Assembly (NCBI RefSeq): GCF_000808575.1
Contig: NZ_JWLW01000014.1
Span: 93,763-157,762, forward strand
From: Alteromonas marina
GTDB lineage: Bacteria; Pseudomonadota; Gammaproteobacteria; Enterobacterales; Alteromonadaceae
Direction of reading: 5' to 3'
Length of the DNA stretch: 64,000 nucleotides
Within the stretch, counting starts at the first letter, position 1, and each line of letters opens with the position of its first letter. A program made the position numbers and the translations under genes. This document shows positions 1 to 9,752 of this stretch, one piece after another. A model generated the notes under the pieces. The model was given only the letters and a program-made list of their open reading frames with translations. It was not told where the DNA came from and ran no database searches.

Positions 1-282
1 CTCGCCCATTTTTTCTTGAGGAACCGATTTAAAATGCTTACCTAGCACCATAAAAGCCGCAAATTTGTAGTCAATGTGCGGCACCAACTCTTCTTCCATA
101 ATAGTGCGTAGCATTTCAGGGTCAGCTTTAATTTCAGCCTGATTCGCTTTAATTCGCTCAAATGTGCGGTTAGCCACGTCCTGAACTAGCTCATAGGGGT
201 TTTGCTCATTAACTTCTTGCGCATTGGCTATGCCTGCTACAGACATCATAAAGATGCCAATTGCTACCATAAACTTTTTCAA
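1..282 (-). CDS. mlaC: MlaC, periplasmic phospholipid-binding protein (partial, C-terminus beyond left edge)
   Basis: N-terminal 94 residues of the periplasmic carrier that shuttles phospholipids between the outer-membrane MlaA complex and the inner-membrane MlaFEDB transporter. I chose a TTG start at 282 because AGGAGA lies just upstream and the first 21 residues then form a clean signal peptide ending in NANA before QEV. The mature part (NPYELVQDVANRTFERIK, then PHIDYKFAAFMVLG) fits the MlaC/Ttg2D family. It follows mlaD in the mlaFEDC operon. The remaining sequence and any mlaB lie outside the window. Confidence 0.88.
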   Translation of the reverse strand, partial: MKKFMVAIGIFMMSVAGIANAQEVNEQNPYELVQDVANRTFERIKANQAEIKADPEMLRTIMEEELVPHIDYKFAAFMVLGKHFKSVPQEKMGE

Positions 283-400
283 AATCACTCTCCTAACTTA
301 AAACTCTATTTAGCAGACCTGACAAACAAGCATTTCGTTTCATCAGGCCGCTGGAATTAATTGACGACTAGGTTACATACGTTCAGATGCTATGCCGCGA

Positions 401-874
401 TTAGTCTTCATCGCTGCCGCGGTTAAATAAGAATTGTCCAATAAGGTCTTCTAGCACCAAAGCTGACTTCGTATCTTGTAGGTAATCACCATTTTGAAGA
501 TTAGCGACACCGTCAAAAGAGAACCCTGGCTGGAAACCAACATATTGCTCACCCAAAAGGCCAGACGTCAGAATAGACACCGAGCTGGTTTCAGGGAAAC
601 CGTTGTATTCATTTAGGATTGATAGTTCAACCACTGGCGTAAAATCTTCTTGGTCTAGCGTAATTGATGATACACGGCCAACTGTTACGCCCCCAACTTT
701 TACCGCTGAGCGAGGCTTTAATCCGCCGATATTGTCGAACTTCGCATATAGAGTGTAGGTATCGCCTTCGGTGGCTACCGTTTGGTTTGCAACCTTTAGT
801 GCCAATAACAACAACGCACCAATCGTAAGCATGACAAACACACCAACCATTACTTCCGTTTTATACTTACTCAT
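401..874 (-). CDS. mlaD: MlaD, MCE-domain substrate-binding subunit of the Mla transporter
   Basis: Inner-membrane-anchored MCE protein; in the family it forms a hexameric ring on the periplasmic face of MlaE and handles phospholipids. One membrane segment lies at about residues 9-27. The MCE domain follows at about 38-117 (YAKFDNIGGLKPRSAVKVGG, then TSGLLGEQYVG). At 157 residues it is shorter than E. coli MlaD (183); the loss is in the C-terminal tail. It starts 9 bp after the mlaE stop, so the two are co-transcribed. Confidence 0.93.
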   Translation of the reverse strand: MSKYKTEVMVGVFVMLTIGALLLLALKVANQTVATEGDTYTLYAKFDNIGGLKPRSAVKVGGVTVGRVSSITLDQEDFTPVVELSILNEYNGFPETSSVSILTSGLLGEQYVGFQPGFSFDGVANLQNGDYLQDTKSALVLEDLIGQFLFNRGSDED

Positions 875-883
875 TCCAATCCC

Positions 884-1660
884 CTACTCGATACCAAACA
901 TAAGGGCGGTAAGCACGAAGTCCAGCCCTAATACTGCTAATGATGAATAGACCACCGTTTCGGTAGTCGCTTTGCTGATCCCTTCCGATGTAGGAATAGA
1001 ATCGTAACCCTTAAATATGGCAATCCACGTCACAACCAAGGCAAATACGAGGCTTTTTATCACACCGTTTATGACATCTTGGTTCCAATCAACGGTCGAC
1101 TGCATGATTGACCAGTAGCTACCTGCATCAACACCCAACCAGTCTACGCCGACCAAATGGCCACCTAAAATACCAATAGCACTGAAAATAATGGCCAGCA
1201 TAGGCATGGCTAACATTCCCGCCCAAAAACGCGGAGCTACTATGCGCCTTAAAGGATCTACCGCCATCATTTCCAAGCTACTTAACTGCTCAGTGGCTTT
1301 CATAAGGCCAATCTCAGCAGTCAACGCAGACCCAGCACGTCCAGCAAACAATAGAGCCGTAACCACCGGCCCGAGTTCTCGTAAAAGAGACAGTGCAACC
1401 ATGGGACCTAAGCTCCCCTCTGCACCATAATCCACTAAAATAGTGTAGCCTTGAAGTGCCATCACCATGCCAATAAACAGCCCCGACACCATGATGATGA
1501 GCAGCGACTGAACACCAACCACATAAAGTTGTTTGATAATCAGTGGAATATTTTTTACTCGAGGGACAGCGACAAGTGCACCAAACAACATCAGCGCGGC
1601 TCTACCAATTGCGGTAACTTTCCCTATCGTTTTAGCACCTATTGATTGGAAGAACTTCAT
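884..1660 (-). CDS. mlaE: MlaE, permease subunit of the Mla ABC transporter
   Basis: Integral membrane subunit of the MlaFEDB phospholipid transporter. Its 258 residues match the usual length of about 260. It has the typical hydrophobic segments and the conserved stretch [20 protein letters not shown] followed by [14 protein letters not shown], the permease region that contacts the ATPase. Its start overlaps the mlaF stop by 4 bp, which implies translational coupling. Confidence 0.95.
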   Translation of the reverse strand: MKFFQSIGAKTIGKVTAIGRAALMLFGALVAVPRVKNIPLIIKQLYVVGVQSLLIIMVSGLFIGMVMALQGYTILVDYGAEGSLGPMVALSLLRELGPVVTALLFAGRAGSALTAEIGLMKATEQLSSLEMMAVDPLRRIVAPRFWAGMLAMPMLAIIFSAIGILGGHLVGVDWLGVDAGSYWSIMQSTVDWNQDVINGVIKSLVFALVVTWIAIFKGYDSIPTSEGISKATTETVVYSSLAVLGLDFVLTALMFGIE

Positions 1661-2457
1661 TCATCTGCCCCCAAAAAGCTTGTTTTCAAATCAGGTGCAG
1701 GGTAATGAAAGGGGACCGGGCCGTCTGCTTTTCCTTTCAAGAACTGCTGAACTAATTCAGAGTCACTCTCTTTAATTTGCTGTGCCGTTCCTTCACCGAT
1801 AACCCGCTTATCTGCCAAAATGTAGATATAGTCAGCAATGGTCAACACTTCGGTTACATCGTGGGTTACCACTATGCTAGTAAGGCCTAGAGCGTCGTTT
1901 AGTTCACGAATTAGCTTCACCAACACGCCCATCGAAATAGGATCTTGGCCGGCAAAGGGTTCGTCGTACATGATTAAATCTGGGTCTAACGCTATCGCTC
2001 TTGCAAGTGCGGCCCTGCGCGCCATTCCACCAGACAGTTCACTGGGCATTAACTTAGCAGCACCGCGCAATCCTACTGCCTGTAGCTTTAAAGCGACAAT
2101 CGTTGCTATCAAGTCTTCTGAAAGGTCAGTATGCTCGCGAAGAGGAAACGCCACATTATCGAACACACTCATATCAGTAAACAGCGCGCCACTTTGGAAA
2201 AGCATGCTCATTCTACGACGGGTTTGGTAAAGAGACTTTCTCGACATTGAGACAATCGAATCGCCGTCGAATTTTACGTCGCCTTCATCTGGCGTTAACT
2301 GCCCACCAATGAGGCGCAGCAGCGTGGTTTTACCTATACCACTTGGGCCCATTACCGCAGTAATTTTGCCTTTGGGTACCTTAAGCGATATCCCATCATA
2401 AATGATGCGATCGGCGCGCTTAAAGGTAAGGTTATCTACTTCAACTAAATGATCCAT
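1657..2457 (-). CDS. mlaF: MlaF, ATPase subunit of the Mla ABC transporter
   Basis: Cytoplasmic ATPase that powers phospholipid movement by MlaFEDB. It has a Walker A motif GPSGIGKTT (residues 37-45), the signature [16 protein letters not shown] and Walker [15 protein letters not shown]. Its 266 residues match E. coli MlaF (269). It is the first gene of the minus-strand mla operon; the promoter must lie in the 575-bp gap shared with the divergent yrbG homologue. The sequence upstream of the ATG shows only a weak ribosome-binding site. Confidence 0.95.
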   Translation of the reverse strand: MDHLVEVDNLTFKRADRIIYDGISLKVPKGKITAVMGPSGIGKTTLLRLIGGQLTPDEGDVKFDGDSIVSMSRKSLYQTRRRMSMLFQSGALFTDMSVFDNVAFPLREHTDLSEDLIATIVALKLQAVGLRGAAKLMPSELSGGMARRAALARAIALDPDLIMYDEPFAGQDPISMGVLVKLIRELNDALGLTSIVVTHDVTEVLTIADYIYILADKRVIGEGTAQQIKESDSELVQQFLKGKADGPVPFHYPAPDLKTSFLGADE

Positions 2458-3032
2458 AGTTACTTAAATGTCGACCCCTGACGCTGGATTGGCTACGTTT
2501 TTAACCGCGATTGCAACCCACTTAAAAAATAATAAATAATAAATAATATGAGTGATATGCATATTCAATTTCTATGCCTTAGCACTCATCTCTCATAAAG
2601 TTTACTGAGCAGTTTACTTTTAAGAGCGTGCAATTTCAAAAAAGTTTACTCTTCAGTGTAGTTTTTATGTTTACAGGCTAACATGCTTTTTGGGCCGTGT
2701 AATTTGGTGCCATTGTACGCTTTTTCAAGACCCTCGCCAAAGTCAAAAAGTTACAAGTTATGTTCTATTGAGACGAATGATAGGTGTCCCGCGCTGAAGT
2801 AATGCCCGTGCCTTCACTAATTCTTACATGTAGTACCAATTCCCATCCTATTTCCTTGTTTATTAAATGAAACTGAACGCCCTTGCATATCAATAAAGCC
2901 TCATTCAACGTTTGCTATCGGCAGAAATTTACGGCAATTGCCCTTATTTGATGAAAATAAAGCGTTGCGAGCATAGGCAAATGGCACTCTTTTTGCGACA
3001 ATCTAGCGAAATACTTTCTATTACAGGTTGTT
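2458..3032. other. Intergenic region between mlaF and yrbG (divergent promoters)
   Basis: 575 bp, AT-rich, between divergent genes. The only structure I see is the hexamer GTTTAC four times on the plus strand, starting at 2600, 2612, 2644 and 2669. An open frame from 2912 overlaps the start of the antiporter gene in another frame and shows no family resemblance. I recognise no RNA gene. Confidence 0.4.
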
Positions 3033-3989
3033 GTGCTTTTAAACATTGTTATTTTTCTGGTTGGACTGATTGTCTTGAGTTGGAGTGCGGACCGTTTTGT
3101 TTATGGTGCTTCAGCGCTAGCAAAGAACATCGGTATCTCTCCTATGATGATCGGCCTAACGATCGTCGCTATGGGCTCCTCGGCACCTGAAATCGTGGTT
3201 TCCGCTATTGCCTCTGCCAATGGCAATATGAACACTGCGGTAGGTAATGCACTAGGTTCGAATATAACAAACATCGCACTGGTGTTAGGTATAACCGCGC
3301 TTGTAAAGCCGCTTCTTGTTTCATCTACCACCCTAAAACGTGAACTTCCGGCGCTTCTGATCATCTCACTAATAGCTATCGGCTTTATGTTTGACGGAGA
3401 ATTGAAGTCTTATGAAGGGATCATCTTACTGGGCCTATTTATTTTTGTTCTGGCAATGATGGCTTGGTTGTCACTTCAAGTTGATAAAGAAGACCCGCTT
3501 GTTGCTGAAACCGCAGATGAGATCCCTAAGGGCGTTTCAAATACTTCTGCGCTTATCTGGATAGGTGTTGGCCTTGTTGTTCTGCCATTGAGTGCCCACT
3601 TTCTAGTAAATTCGGCCGTTGAAATTGCCAGATATATGGGCATTTCTGATTTAGTTATTGGACTGACTATTATTGCCTTTGGCACAAGCCTGCCCGAGCT
3701 TGCAGCAAGTGTAGCAGGCGTGCTCAAAGGCGAAGACGATTTAGCACTGGGTAATATCATCGGCTCTAACATTTTCAACCTGCTTGCCGTACTTGGTATG
3801 CCTGGGTTAATTGCCCCAGGCCTTCTCGACCCGGATGTTTATAATCGAGATATGTACGTTATGCTCGGCTTAACTTTGCTATTGTTTTTGTTCAGCTTCG
3901 ATTTAATTGGCAAGCGTACAATTTCAAGAACAAATGGATTTATACTTCTGGCTTGCTTTATCGGCTATCAATTCTGGCTGTTCGGATAA
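3033..3989 (+). CDS. yrbG: Calcium/sodium antiporter of the CaCA family, YrbG-like
   Basis: Inner-membrane cation exchanger. The two inverted halves each carry the family's ion-binding repeat: AMGSSAPEIVVSA (about residues 46-58) and AFGTSLPELAAS (about 213-224). There are about ten hydrophobic segments over 318 residues, near the E. coli length of 325. The start is GTG (3033), since the downstream frame begins directly in the first membrane helix. It lies next to mla and kds/lpt genes as in E. coli. The physiological substrate is not clear even in well-studied species. Confidence 0.92.
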   Translation: MLLNIVIFLVGLIVLSWSADRFVYGASALAKNIGISPMMIGLTIVAMGSSAPEIVVSAIASANGNMNTAVGNALGSNITNIALVLGITALVKPLLVSSTTLKRELPALLIISLIAIGFMFDGELKSYEGIILLGLFIFVLAMMAWLSLQVDKEDPLVAETADEIPKGVSNTSALIWIGVGLVVLPLSAHFLVNSAVEIARYMGISDLVIGLTIIAFGTSLPELAASVAGVLKGEDDLALGNIIGSNIFNLLAVLGMPGLIAPGLLDPDVYNRDMYVMLGLTLLLFLFSFDLIGKRTISRTNGFILLACFIGYQFWLFG

Positions 3990-3991
3990 TC

Positions 3992-4972
3992 ATGAATACA
4001 AAAACTCAGATGAACTATATCGACTCAGCGAAGCGCGTTATTGAAATTGAAACGCGGGCTATTGCTAATCTGGCAGAACGCTTAAACAATGAATTTATCG
4101 CTGCCTGTAATATTCTCTTCGCCTGCAAGGGCAAAGTTGTCGTGAGTGGTATGGGAAAGTCTGGGCATATCGGTAATAAAATTGCCGCTACGCTGGCCAG
4201 TACAGGAACTCCTGCTTTTTTCATGCATCCAGGCGAAGCCAACCACGGCGACTTGGGCATGTTAAGCAAAGGCGATGTCTTACTCGCCATCTCTAATTCT
4301 GGTGAAACTAACGAGTTAGTTAATCTTCTGCCTGTCGTTAAGCGTTTGGGGATACAAGTTGTGGCCATGACTAATAGTGCATCCAGCTCGTTGGGTCAAC
4401 ACGCAGATGTAGTACTTGATATTAGCGTTGAAAAAGAAGCCTGTTCACTAGGTCTTGCCCCTACGTCAAGCACAACAGCCACTTTGGTTATGGGCGACGC
4501 CCTTGCGGTGGCGTTACTCGACCAAAAAGGCTTTACGTCAGATGATTTTGCGCTGTCACATCCTGGTGGTAGCTTGGGTAGAAAACTGTTGCTCAAAGTG
4601 AGTGATATTATGCTTAGCGGCAGCGACATCCCGCTAGTGAGCCTAAATGCGTCTGTCGCTGACGCACTTTTAGAAATCTCTAAAAAGGGATTAGGCATGA
4701 CCGGTGTTTTAGACTCAGATGGTTCGTTGACCGGCGTTTTTACAGACGGTGATTTACGACGAATACTCGATGCACGCATTGATGTGCACGGCGCAACCGT
4801 AGAAGATGTGATGACCAAAGACGGTAAAACCACAACCGCTGAGCAATTGGCTGTTGAAGCCCTCAACTTAATGGAAACTCACAAGATAAGTGCGTTGATG
4901 GTCACCGATGACAAGCGCAAACCTGTTGGCGCCTTCAATATGCACATGCTTCTGAAAGCAGGAGTACTCTAA
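3992..4972 (+). CDS. kdsD: D-arabinose 5-phosphate isomerase KdsD
   Basis: Interconverts ribulose 5-phosphate and arabinose 5-phosphate, the first committed step of KDO synthesis for LPS. An N-terminal SIS domain (about residues 30-180, with VVSGMGKSGHIGNKIAATLA and SNSGETNELV) is followed by paired CBS domains (about 200-326). I place the start at the ATG at 3992 (326 residues, E. coli 328) rather than at an in-frame TTG at 3953 that would overlap the antiporter gene. It begins 2 bp after the yrbG stop. Confidence 0.95.
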   Translation: MNTKTQMNYIDSAKRVIEIETRAIANLAERLNNEFIAACNILFACKGKVVVSGMGKSGHIGNKIAATLASTGTPAFFMHPGEANHGDLGMLSKGDVLLAISNSGETNELVNLLPVVKRLGIQVVAMTNSASSSLGQHADVVLDISVEKEACSLGLAPTSSTTATLVMGDALAVALLDQKGFTSDDFALSHPGGSLGRKLLLKVSDIMLSGSDIPLVSLNASVADALLEISKKGLGMTGVLDSDGSLTGVFTDGDLRRILDARIDVHGATVEDVMTKDGKTTTAEQLAVEALNLMETHKISALMVTDDKRKPVGAFNMHMLLKAGVL

Positions 4973-5521
4973 ATGACGACGACCTTATATACCGACCTAG
5001 ACAAAGGGCTTTTTGAAAAGCTAGCACATATTAAGCTGTTGGTGTGTGATGTAGACGGCGTATTTTCTGACGGCCGCATTTACTTAGGCAATGACGGTGA
5101 AGAACTTAAAGCATTCCATACCCGTGATGGATATGGCGTAAAAGCGCTAGTAAGCAATGGAGTGAATGTCGCAGTTATCACAGGGCGACGGTCAGCAATT
5201 GTAGAAAATAGAATGAAAGCCCTTAACGTTGCGCACATTATTCAAGGCGAGGAAAATAAAGCAGACGCACTGAGTGAACTGATGCAAAGCCTAGAGTTAG
5301 CCCCTAATGAAGTTGCAGCGGTAGGTGATGACATGCCTGACACAGGTATGTATCAGCATGTTGCTGTTAAAATTGCAGTGGCCGATGCTCACCCTCACGT
5401 CGCCAAACAAGCCAGTTGGATAACTACACTTCCAGGTGGGTTTGGCGCGGTCCGAGAAATATCAGACACTATTTTGCAAGCCAAAGGGGTAGCAAACGAG
5501 ATTTTTGGAGCGAGTGTATGA
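4973..5521 (+). CDS. kdsC: KDO 8-phosphate phosphatase KdsC
   Basis: HAD-superfamily phosphatase that removes phosphate from KDO 8-phosphate. It shows the catalytic DVDG motif (LLVCDVDGVFSDGRIY, about residues 23-38), the motif II Thr in VAVITGRRS and the acidic motif AVGDDMPD. Its 182 residues match the C0-type family. The ATG directly follows the kdsD stop codon with no gap, and the stop overlaps the lptC start (ATGA). Confidence 0.95.
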   Translation: MTTTLYTDLDKGLFEKLAHIKLLVCDVDGVFSDGRIYLGNDGEELKAFHTRDGYGVKALVSNGVNVAVITGRRSAIVENRMKALNVAHIIQGEENKADALSELMQSLELAPNEVAAVGDDMPDTGMYQHVAVKIAVADAHPHVAKQASWITTLPGGFGAVREISDTILQAKGVANEIFGASV

Positions 5522-6096
5522 GCCTATTTGGCTTCAATCGCTTAGGTTTAAGTATATCGGCGCTATTTATCTTAGCGCTTTTGATGTACATCCCTACGTG
5601 GATGGAAGAGCAGCCTGAAACTCAAGGCAGTAGCGAAAATGACGCCTTGAAGCCAGCATATAAGGCTAAAAACCTAACGACTACGTTATACAATCAAGAC
5701 GGTGAGTTGAACCACAAAGTCTTTGCAGAGTCGATGGAGCACTATGACCAGCTGGGTTTTGTTTTATTTCAACAGCCAAAGTACACCTTGTACACGGAAA
5801 ACGCTTCATCACCTTGGGTTGTCACGGCACAAGAAGGAACGCTTTATAACAATGAGCTGATTCAACTAGAAAACAGCGTTGTTATTGAAAATCAAACCAG
5901 CGATGACTTTGTCAAAAGGTTATCAACTGAATACATACAGATAAATTTAGAAACGAAACAAATGACATCTGATCAACCCGTTGAGATACTGGGTACACAA
6001 TACCTTATTTTAAGTAATGGGTTTAATGCGAACTTACGCACACAAGAATACGAGCTTTTAGATCATGTACAAACGACTTATTCCCCTAGCAACTAG
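5518..6096 (+). CDS. lptC: LptC, bitopic LPS-transport protein
   Basis: Inner-membrane protein that receives LPS from LptBFG and passes it to LptA. It has one membrane helix (about residues 8-24) and a periplasmic beta-jellyroll domain containing TLYNQDGELNHKVFAESMEHY. I use the ATG at 5518, which overlaps the kdsC stop as ATGA and gives 192 residues (E. coli 191). A longer frame opens at 5416 but would run through kdsC. It overlaps lptA by 32 bp. Confidence 0.93.
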   Translation: MSLFGFNRLGLSISALFILALLMYIPTWMEEQPETQGSSENDALKPAYKAKNLTTTLYNQDGELNHKVFAESMEHYDQLGFVLFQQPKYTLYTENASSPWVVTAQEGTLYNNELIQLENSVVIENQTSDDFVKRLSTEYIQINLETKQMTSDQPVEILGTQYLILSNGFNANLRTQEYELLDHVQTTYSPSN

Positions 6097-6610
6097 TTTT
6101 ATGCTTGCCATCGCTAGTGGTGCGGTGCTTGCCAGTGAAGACGACTTTTCACAACCTATCAAAATAGGGTCGAACACCCAGTTTATTGACGGTAAAAACA
6201 AAACTGCGCTTTACAAAGAAGACGTCCTTATCACGCAAGGTTCGCTTGTCATCAAGGCTGATGAGGTCGAAGTTATCGCTACAGACGGTAGCGGACGAGA
6301 AATATTTATCGCACGAGGTAAACCTGCTAGCTATTCTCAATCGCTTGAGGACGGTACGCCAGTGTCAGCAAAGGCCAATGAGATACGCTATGAAGTTGTT
6401 AATCGTACCATCTCTCTGGCAGGCAGCGCTGAGCTACAGCAGGACACCAGTAAAGTGCAAGGCGACAAGATTACCTTTGATATGATTACCGAGCAATTAC
6501 TTGCAACCGGTGGAGCGGGTAAAAATGGCGAAGGCCGGGTAACTACGGTATTTACGCCGGAAACTATTCGCAAAACATCGTCAAAGAAAGATAACAAGGA
6601 CAATGAATAG
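6065..6610 (+). CDS. lptA: LptA, periplasmic LPS-bridge protein
   Basis: Forms the periplasmic bridge carrying LPS from LptC to LptD. The signal peptide is about residues 1-23 (ending AVLA before SEDDF). The OstA-like beta-jellyroll follows, with [17 protein letters not shown] and [20 protein letters not shown]. The charged C-terminal tail ([12 protein letters not shown]) is typical. The start lies inside the end of lptC (32-bp overlap) and the lptB start follows the stop by 2 bp. Confidence 0.94.
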   Translation: MYKRLIPLATSFMLAIASGAVLASEDDFSQPIKIGSNTQFIDGKNKTALYKEDVLITQGSLVIKADEVEVIATDGSGREIFIARGKPASYSQSLEDGTPVSAKANEIRYEVVNRTISLAGSAELQQDTSKVQGDKITFDMITEQLLATGGAGKNGEGRVTTVFTPETIRKTSSKKDNKDNE

Positions 6611-6612
6611 CA

Positions 6613-7338
6613 ATGGCTACTTTGAGTGCTAAAAACCTTGCTAAAGCCTACAAGTCACGACAGGTTGTTCGCGATGTGAGTCTTTCTGTCTCAACGGGTC
6701 AAATAGTCGGCCTTCTTGGGCCTAATGGCGCTGGTAAGACCACTACATTTTATATGATTGTCGGCTTGGTAAACCTAGATAAAGGCAAGATTGAGATTGA
6801 CGACAACGAACTCACTCACCAACCAATGCACGAGCGTGCACGCCGCGGAATTGGCTACCTTCCACAGGAAGCATCAATTTTTAGAAAGCTTACGGTACAT
6901 GAAAATATCATGGCTATTTTACAAACCCGTAAAGATTTAAATTCACAGCAGCAAGAAGAAGAAGCTGACGCCCTACTTGATGAATTTAATATCAACCATA
7001 TACGTAATAGTACTGGGATGAGTTTGTCAGGGGGCGAGCGCCGTCGTGTTGAAATTGCACGCGCTTTGGCCGCAAAACCACAATTTATTTTGTTAGACGA
7101 ACCATTTGCTGGTGTTGACCCAATATCAGTTAATGATATAAAGAAGATAATACAACATCTTCGGGATAGGGGCATTGGTATCCTTATCACAGACCATAAC
7201 GTACGCGAAACATTGGATGTTTGCGAGAAAGCGTACATTGTGAGTCATGGCGAGCTTATTGCGCAAGGAACGGCGGAACAGGTTTTAAGTAATCAAAAAG
7301 TAAGGGATGTATACCTAGGCGAACAATTCAGGCTATAG
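6613..7338 (+). CDS. lptB: LptB, ATPase of the LPS export transporter
   Basis: Cytoplasmic ATPase of LptB2FG, which extracts LPS from the inner membrane. It has Walker [10 protein letters not shown], the signature [16 protein letters not shown] and Walker [14 protein letters not shown], and is 241 residues long, the same as E. coli. It ends the kds-lpt run; rpoN follows after 73 bp. The partners lptF and lptG are not in this window. Confidence 0.96.
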   Translation: MATLSAKNLAKAYKSRQVVRDVSLSVSTGQIVGLLGPNGAGKTTTFYMIVGLVNLDKGKIEIDDNELTHQPMHERARRGIGYLPQEASIFRKLTVHENIMAILQTRKDLNSQQQEEEADALLDEFNINHIRNSTGMSLSGGERRRVEIARALAAKPQFILLDEPFAGVDPISVNDIKKIIQHLRDRGIGILITDHNVRETLDVCEKAYIVSHGELIAQGTAEQVLSNQKVRDVYLGEQFRL

Positions 7339-7411
7339 TTAGTGTAACCGAATTGTCATTTTTCAGTTTAGCTCTGGTATATTTAATTTAGAGCATTTAA
7401 ATAAGACGTAG

Positions 7412-8893
7412 ATGAAACCATCTTTACAGCTAAAATTTAGCCAACAACTTACCATGACACCACAGCTTCAGCAGGCAATTAAACTGCTGCAGCTTTCTAC
7501 GCTTGATCTCCAGCAAGAGATACAAGAAGCACTCGATTCAAATCCACTATTGGAAGTGGAAGAAGGCAATGACGAGCCACAGCTAGAAAAGAACAATATC
7601 GACAACGATGACAGCGGCTCTGAGGCCACTGCTTCTGCGTCTAGTGACACGTTAGAAGCGGGTGATGCATTAGAGAAAAATGACCTTCCCGACGAGCTAC
7701 CTATCGATAGCACGTGGGATGAATATTACTCAGCTTCATCTGCGCCAGCGCCAGGCCCGTCTAATGACGACGAGCAAATCTTTCAAGGCGAAACCACTGA
7801 AGATATTCAAGAACATCTTCTTTGGCAAATGCGCCTTACTCACTTTTCAGACACTGACCGCGCAATTGCTACTGCTATCATCGACTCTATAGACGAATCC
7901 GGTTATCTAACCGTTACCCTTGAGGATATTTTAGAAGCAGTAAATGACGACGACTTAGAAGAGCCAATAGAGATGGACGAAATAGAGTGCGTACTTAAAC
8001 GCATTCAGATGTTTGACCCCATTGGCTCAGGTTCCCGAACGCCTCAAGAATGCCTTATGGTGCAGTTACGTCAGTTTTCAGACGATACACCGTGGCTTGC
8101 TGAAGCAAAGCAACTGATTGAAGAGTACTCTGACTTACTGAGCAGCAAAGACTATCGTACGCTTATGCGTAAAAGCCGATTGAAAGAAGATCAGCTACGC
8201 GAGGCAATGCGTTTACTGCAAACCTTGAATCCTCGCCCAGGTAGTGCTTTAGTTACTAAAGAGCCTGAGTACGTTATTCCTGATGTCTCAGTAACCAAGA
8301 AAAATGGCCGTTGGGTGGTTGAGCTGAACCCCGACAGTCTGCCTAAATTAAGCGTTAATCAACAATACGCTGCAATGAGTCGCCGTGCCAAGAATAGTAG
8401 CGATTCACAATTCATCCGCTCACACATGCAAGAGGCTAAGTGGTTCATAAAGAGCCTTGAATCTCGTAACGAAACCTTAATGAAGGTTGCAAACTGCATT
8501 GTGCAGCAGCAAATGGGCTTTTTTGAGCACGGCCCGGAAATGATGAAACCAATGGTGCTAAATGATGTCGCAGAAATGGTAGATATGCACGAATCCACTA
8601 TTTCGCGAGTGACAACGCAAAAGTACATGCATACGCCACGTGGAATCTTCGAATTGAAGTATTTCTTCTCAAGCCACGTTGCAACAGAGTCTGGTGGTGA
8701 ATGTTCATCTACAGCGATTCGTGCATTGATCAAGAAATTAGTGGCTGCGGAAAATCCTAGTAAGCCGCTAAGTGATAGCAAGATTGCTTCATTGTTGGCC
8801 GAACAAGGCATTAAAGTTGCCCGGCGAACAATAGCAAAGTACCGGGAATCGTTGTCGATCCCGCCGTCGAACCAACGCAAAAGCCTTATTTAA
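7412..8893 (+). CDS. rpoN: RNA polymerase sigma-54 factor RpoN
   Basis: Sigma factor for -24/-12 promoters, which need enhancer-binding proteins. Region I is Gln-rich ([20 protein letters not shown]) and is followed by an acidic linker (about residues 50-125), the core-binding domain, a helix-turn-helix ([20 protein letters not shown] segment) and the C-terminal RpoN box [10 protein letters not shown]. Its 493 residues compare with 477 in E. coli. It heads the usual rpoN-hpf-ptsN-rapZ-ptsO cluster. Confidence 0.96.
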   Translation: MKPSLQLKFSQQLTMTPQLQQAIKLLQLSTLDLQQEIQEALDSNPLLEVEEGNDEPQLEKNNIDNDDSGSEATASASSDTLEAGDALEKNDLPDELPIDSTWDEYYSASSAPAPGPSNDDEQIFQGETTEDIQEHLLWQMRLTHFSDTDRAIATAIIDSIDESGYLTVTLEDILEAVNDDDLEEPIEMDEIECVLKRIQMFDPIGSGSRTPQECLMVQLRQFSDDTPWLAEAKQLIEEYSDLLSSKDYRTLMRKSRLKEDQLREAMRLLQTLNPRPGSALVTKEPEYVIPDVSVTKKNGRWVVELNPDSLPKLSVNQQYAAMSRRAKNSSDSQFIRSHMQEAKWFIKSLESRNETLMKVANCIVQQQMGFFEHGPEMMKPMVLNDVAEMVDMHESTISRVTTQKYMHTPRGIFELKYFFSSHVATESGGECSSTAIRALIKKLVAAENPSKPLSDSKIASLLAEQGIKVARRTIAKYRESLSIPPSNQRKSLI

Positions 8894-8923
8894 TCGGGCT
8901 TAATAATATAAGGAAGACGAAAT

Positions 8924-9211
8924 ATGCAAATCAACCTTACTGGTCATCATGTCGAAATCACCGACTCTTTGCGTAATTATGTCGATACGAAGTTCAGCAA
9001 ACTTGAACGTCACTTTGATCACATTTCTAATGTGCATGTCATCCTGAACGTTGAAAAATTAAATCAAAAAGCCGAAGCGACCGTTCATTTAAGTGGCGCT
9101 GAAGTATTCGCATCCTCAGAAAATACCGACATGTATGCGGCGATTGACAGCATGGTTGATAAACTCGACCGGCAGGTAATCAAGCATAAGGAAAAACTGA
9201 AAAAACATTAG
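8924..9211 (+). CDS. hpf: Ribosome hibernation promoting factor, short form
   Basis: Binds the 30S subunit and promotes dimerisation into inactive 100S ribosomes in stationary phase. It is 95 residues long, identical to short HPF. It begins MQINLTGHHVEITDSLRNYV and has the family's KFSKLERHFDHI segment and a basic C-terminus (KHKEKLKKH). It sits between rpoN and ptsN, and AGGAAG lies just before the ATG. Confidence 0.95.
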   Translation: MQINLTGHHVEITDSLRNYVDTKFSKLERHFDHISNVHVILNVEKLNQKAEATVHLSGAEVFASSENTDMYAAIDSMVDKLDRQVIKHKEKLKKH

Positions 9212-9224
9212 TAGTTAATTAAGC

Positions 9225-9668
9225 ATGGATATACAAGCCATCGTAAGTCTGGACCGCACCGAGTGTGCGGTTCAGTGTAATAGTAAAAAGCGAATTCTTG
9301 AGATCATCGCTGATATCGCTGCCAAGCAAAACGAAAACATTGACCAGGCAACGGTACTTAATAGCTTAATGGCTCGAGAACGTATGGGTAGTACAGGCAT
9401 TGGTAATGGCATCGCTCTGCCCCACGGACGCCTGCCGGGCCTTGAGAAAGTGATTGCCATTGTTGTAACCAGCACGCCAGCTATCGACTTTGACGCCCTT
9501 GACGAAAAACCTGTAGACATCTTTTTTGCACTGCTTGTTCCCGAGGAACAAACCGAAGGACACCTTCAAACGCTGGCTACCGTGGCGGGTAAACTTAGCG
9601 ACAAAGAAACGATTAAGGCAATACGTCGCGCAACAACGAGCGACGATATTCTAACTGCATTAAGTTAA
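9225..9668 (+). CDS. ptsN: PTS IIA-like nitrogen-regulatory protein PtsN (EIIA-Ntr)
   Basis: Phosphoacceptor of the nitrogen PTS; it receives phosphate from NPr and regulates metabolism and potassium handling. It is a single EIIA-Fru-type domain. The phosphorylated histidine is His67 in GIGNGIALPHGRLPG. The length is 147 residues, shorter than E. coli PtsN (163). It lies 13 bp after hpf. Confidence 0.95.
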   Translation: MDIQAIVSLDRTECAVQCNSKKRILEIIADIAAKQNENIDQATVLNSLMARERMGSTGIGNGIALPHGRLPGLEKVIAIVVTSTPAIDFDALDEKPVDIFFALLVPEEQTEGHLQTLATVAGKLSDKETIKAIRRATTSDDILTALS

Positions 9669-9752
9669 TCGTTGTGCGCCTAAGTATTGATAGTTAGGCG
9701 TGTTATTCGACAACGAGTATGCGATAAAACCAGAGTATTAGGGAGAAATTAG

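Noticed and set aside
2912..3190. Open frame overlapping the start of the YrbG-like gene
   Set aside because: It overlaps the first 150 bp of a well-supported gene in another frame and resembles no family.
5416..5517. N-terminal extension of LptC
   Set aside because: The extension would run through kdsC; the ATG at 5518 overlaps the kdsC stop and gives the family length.
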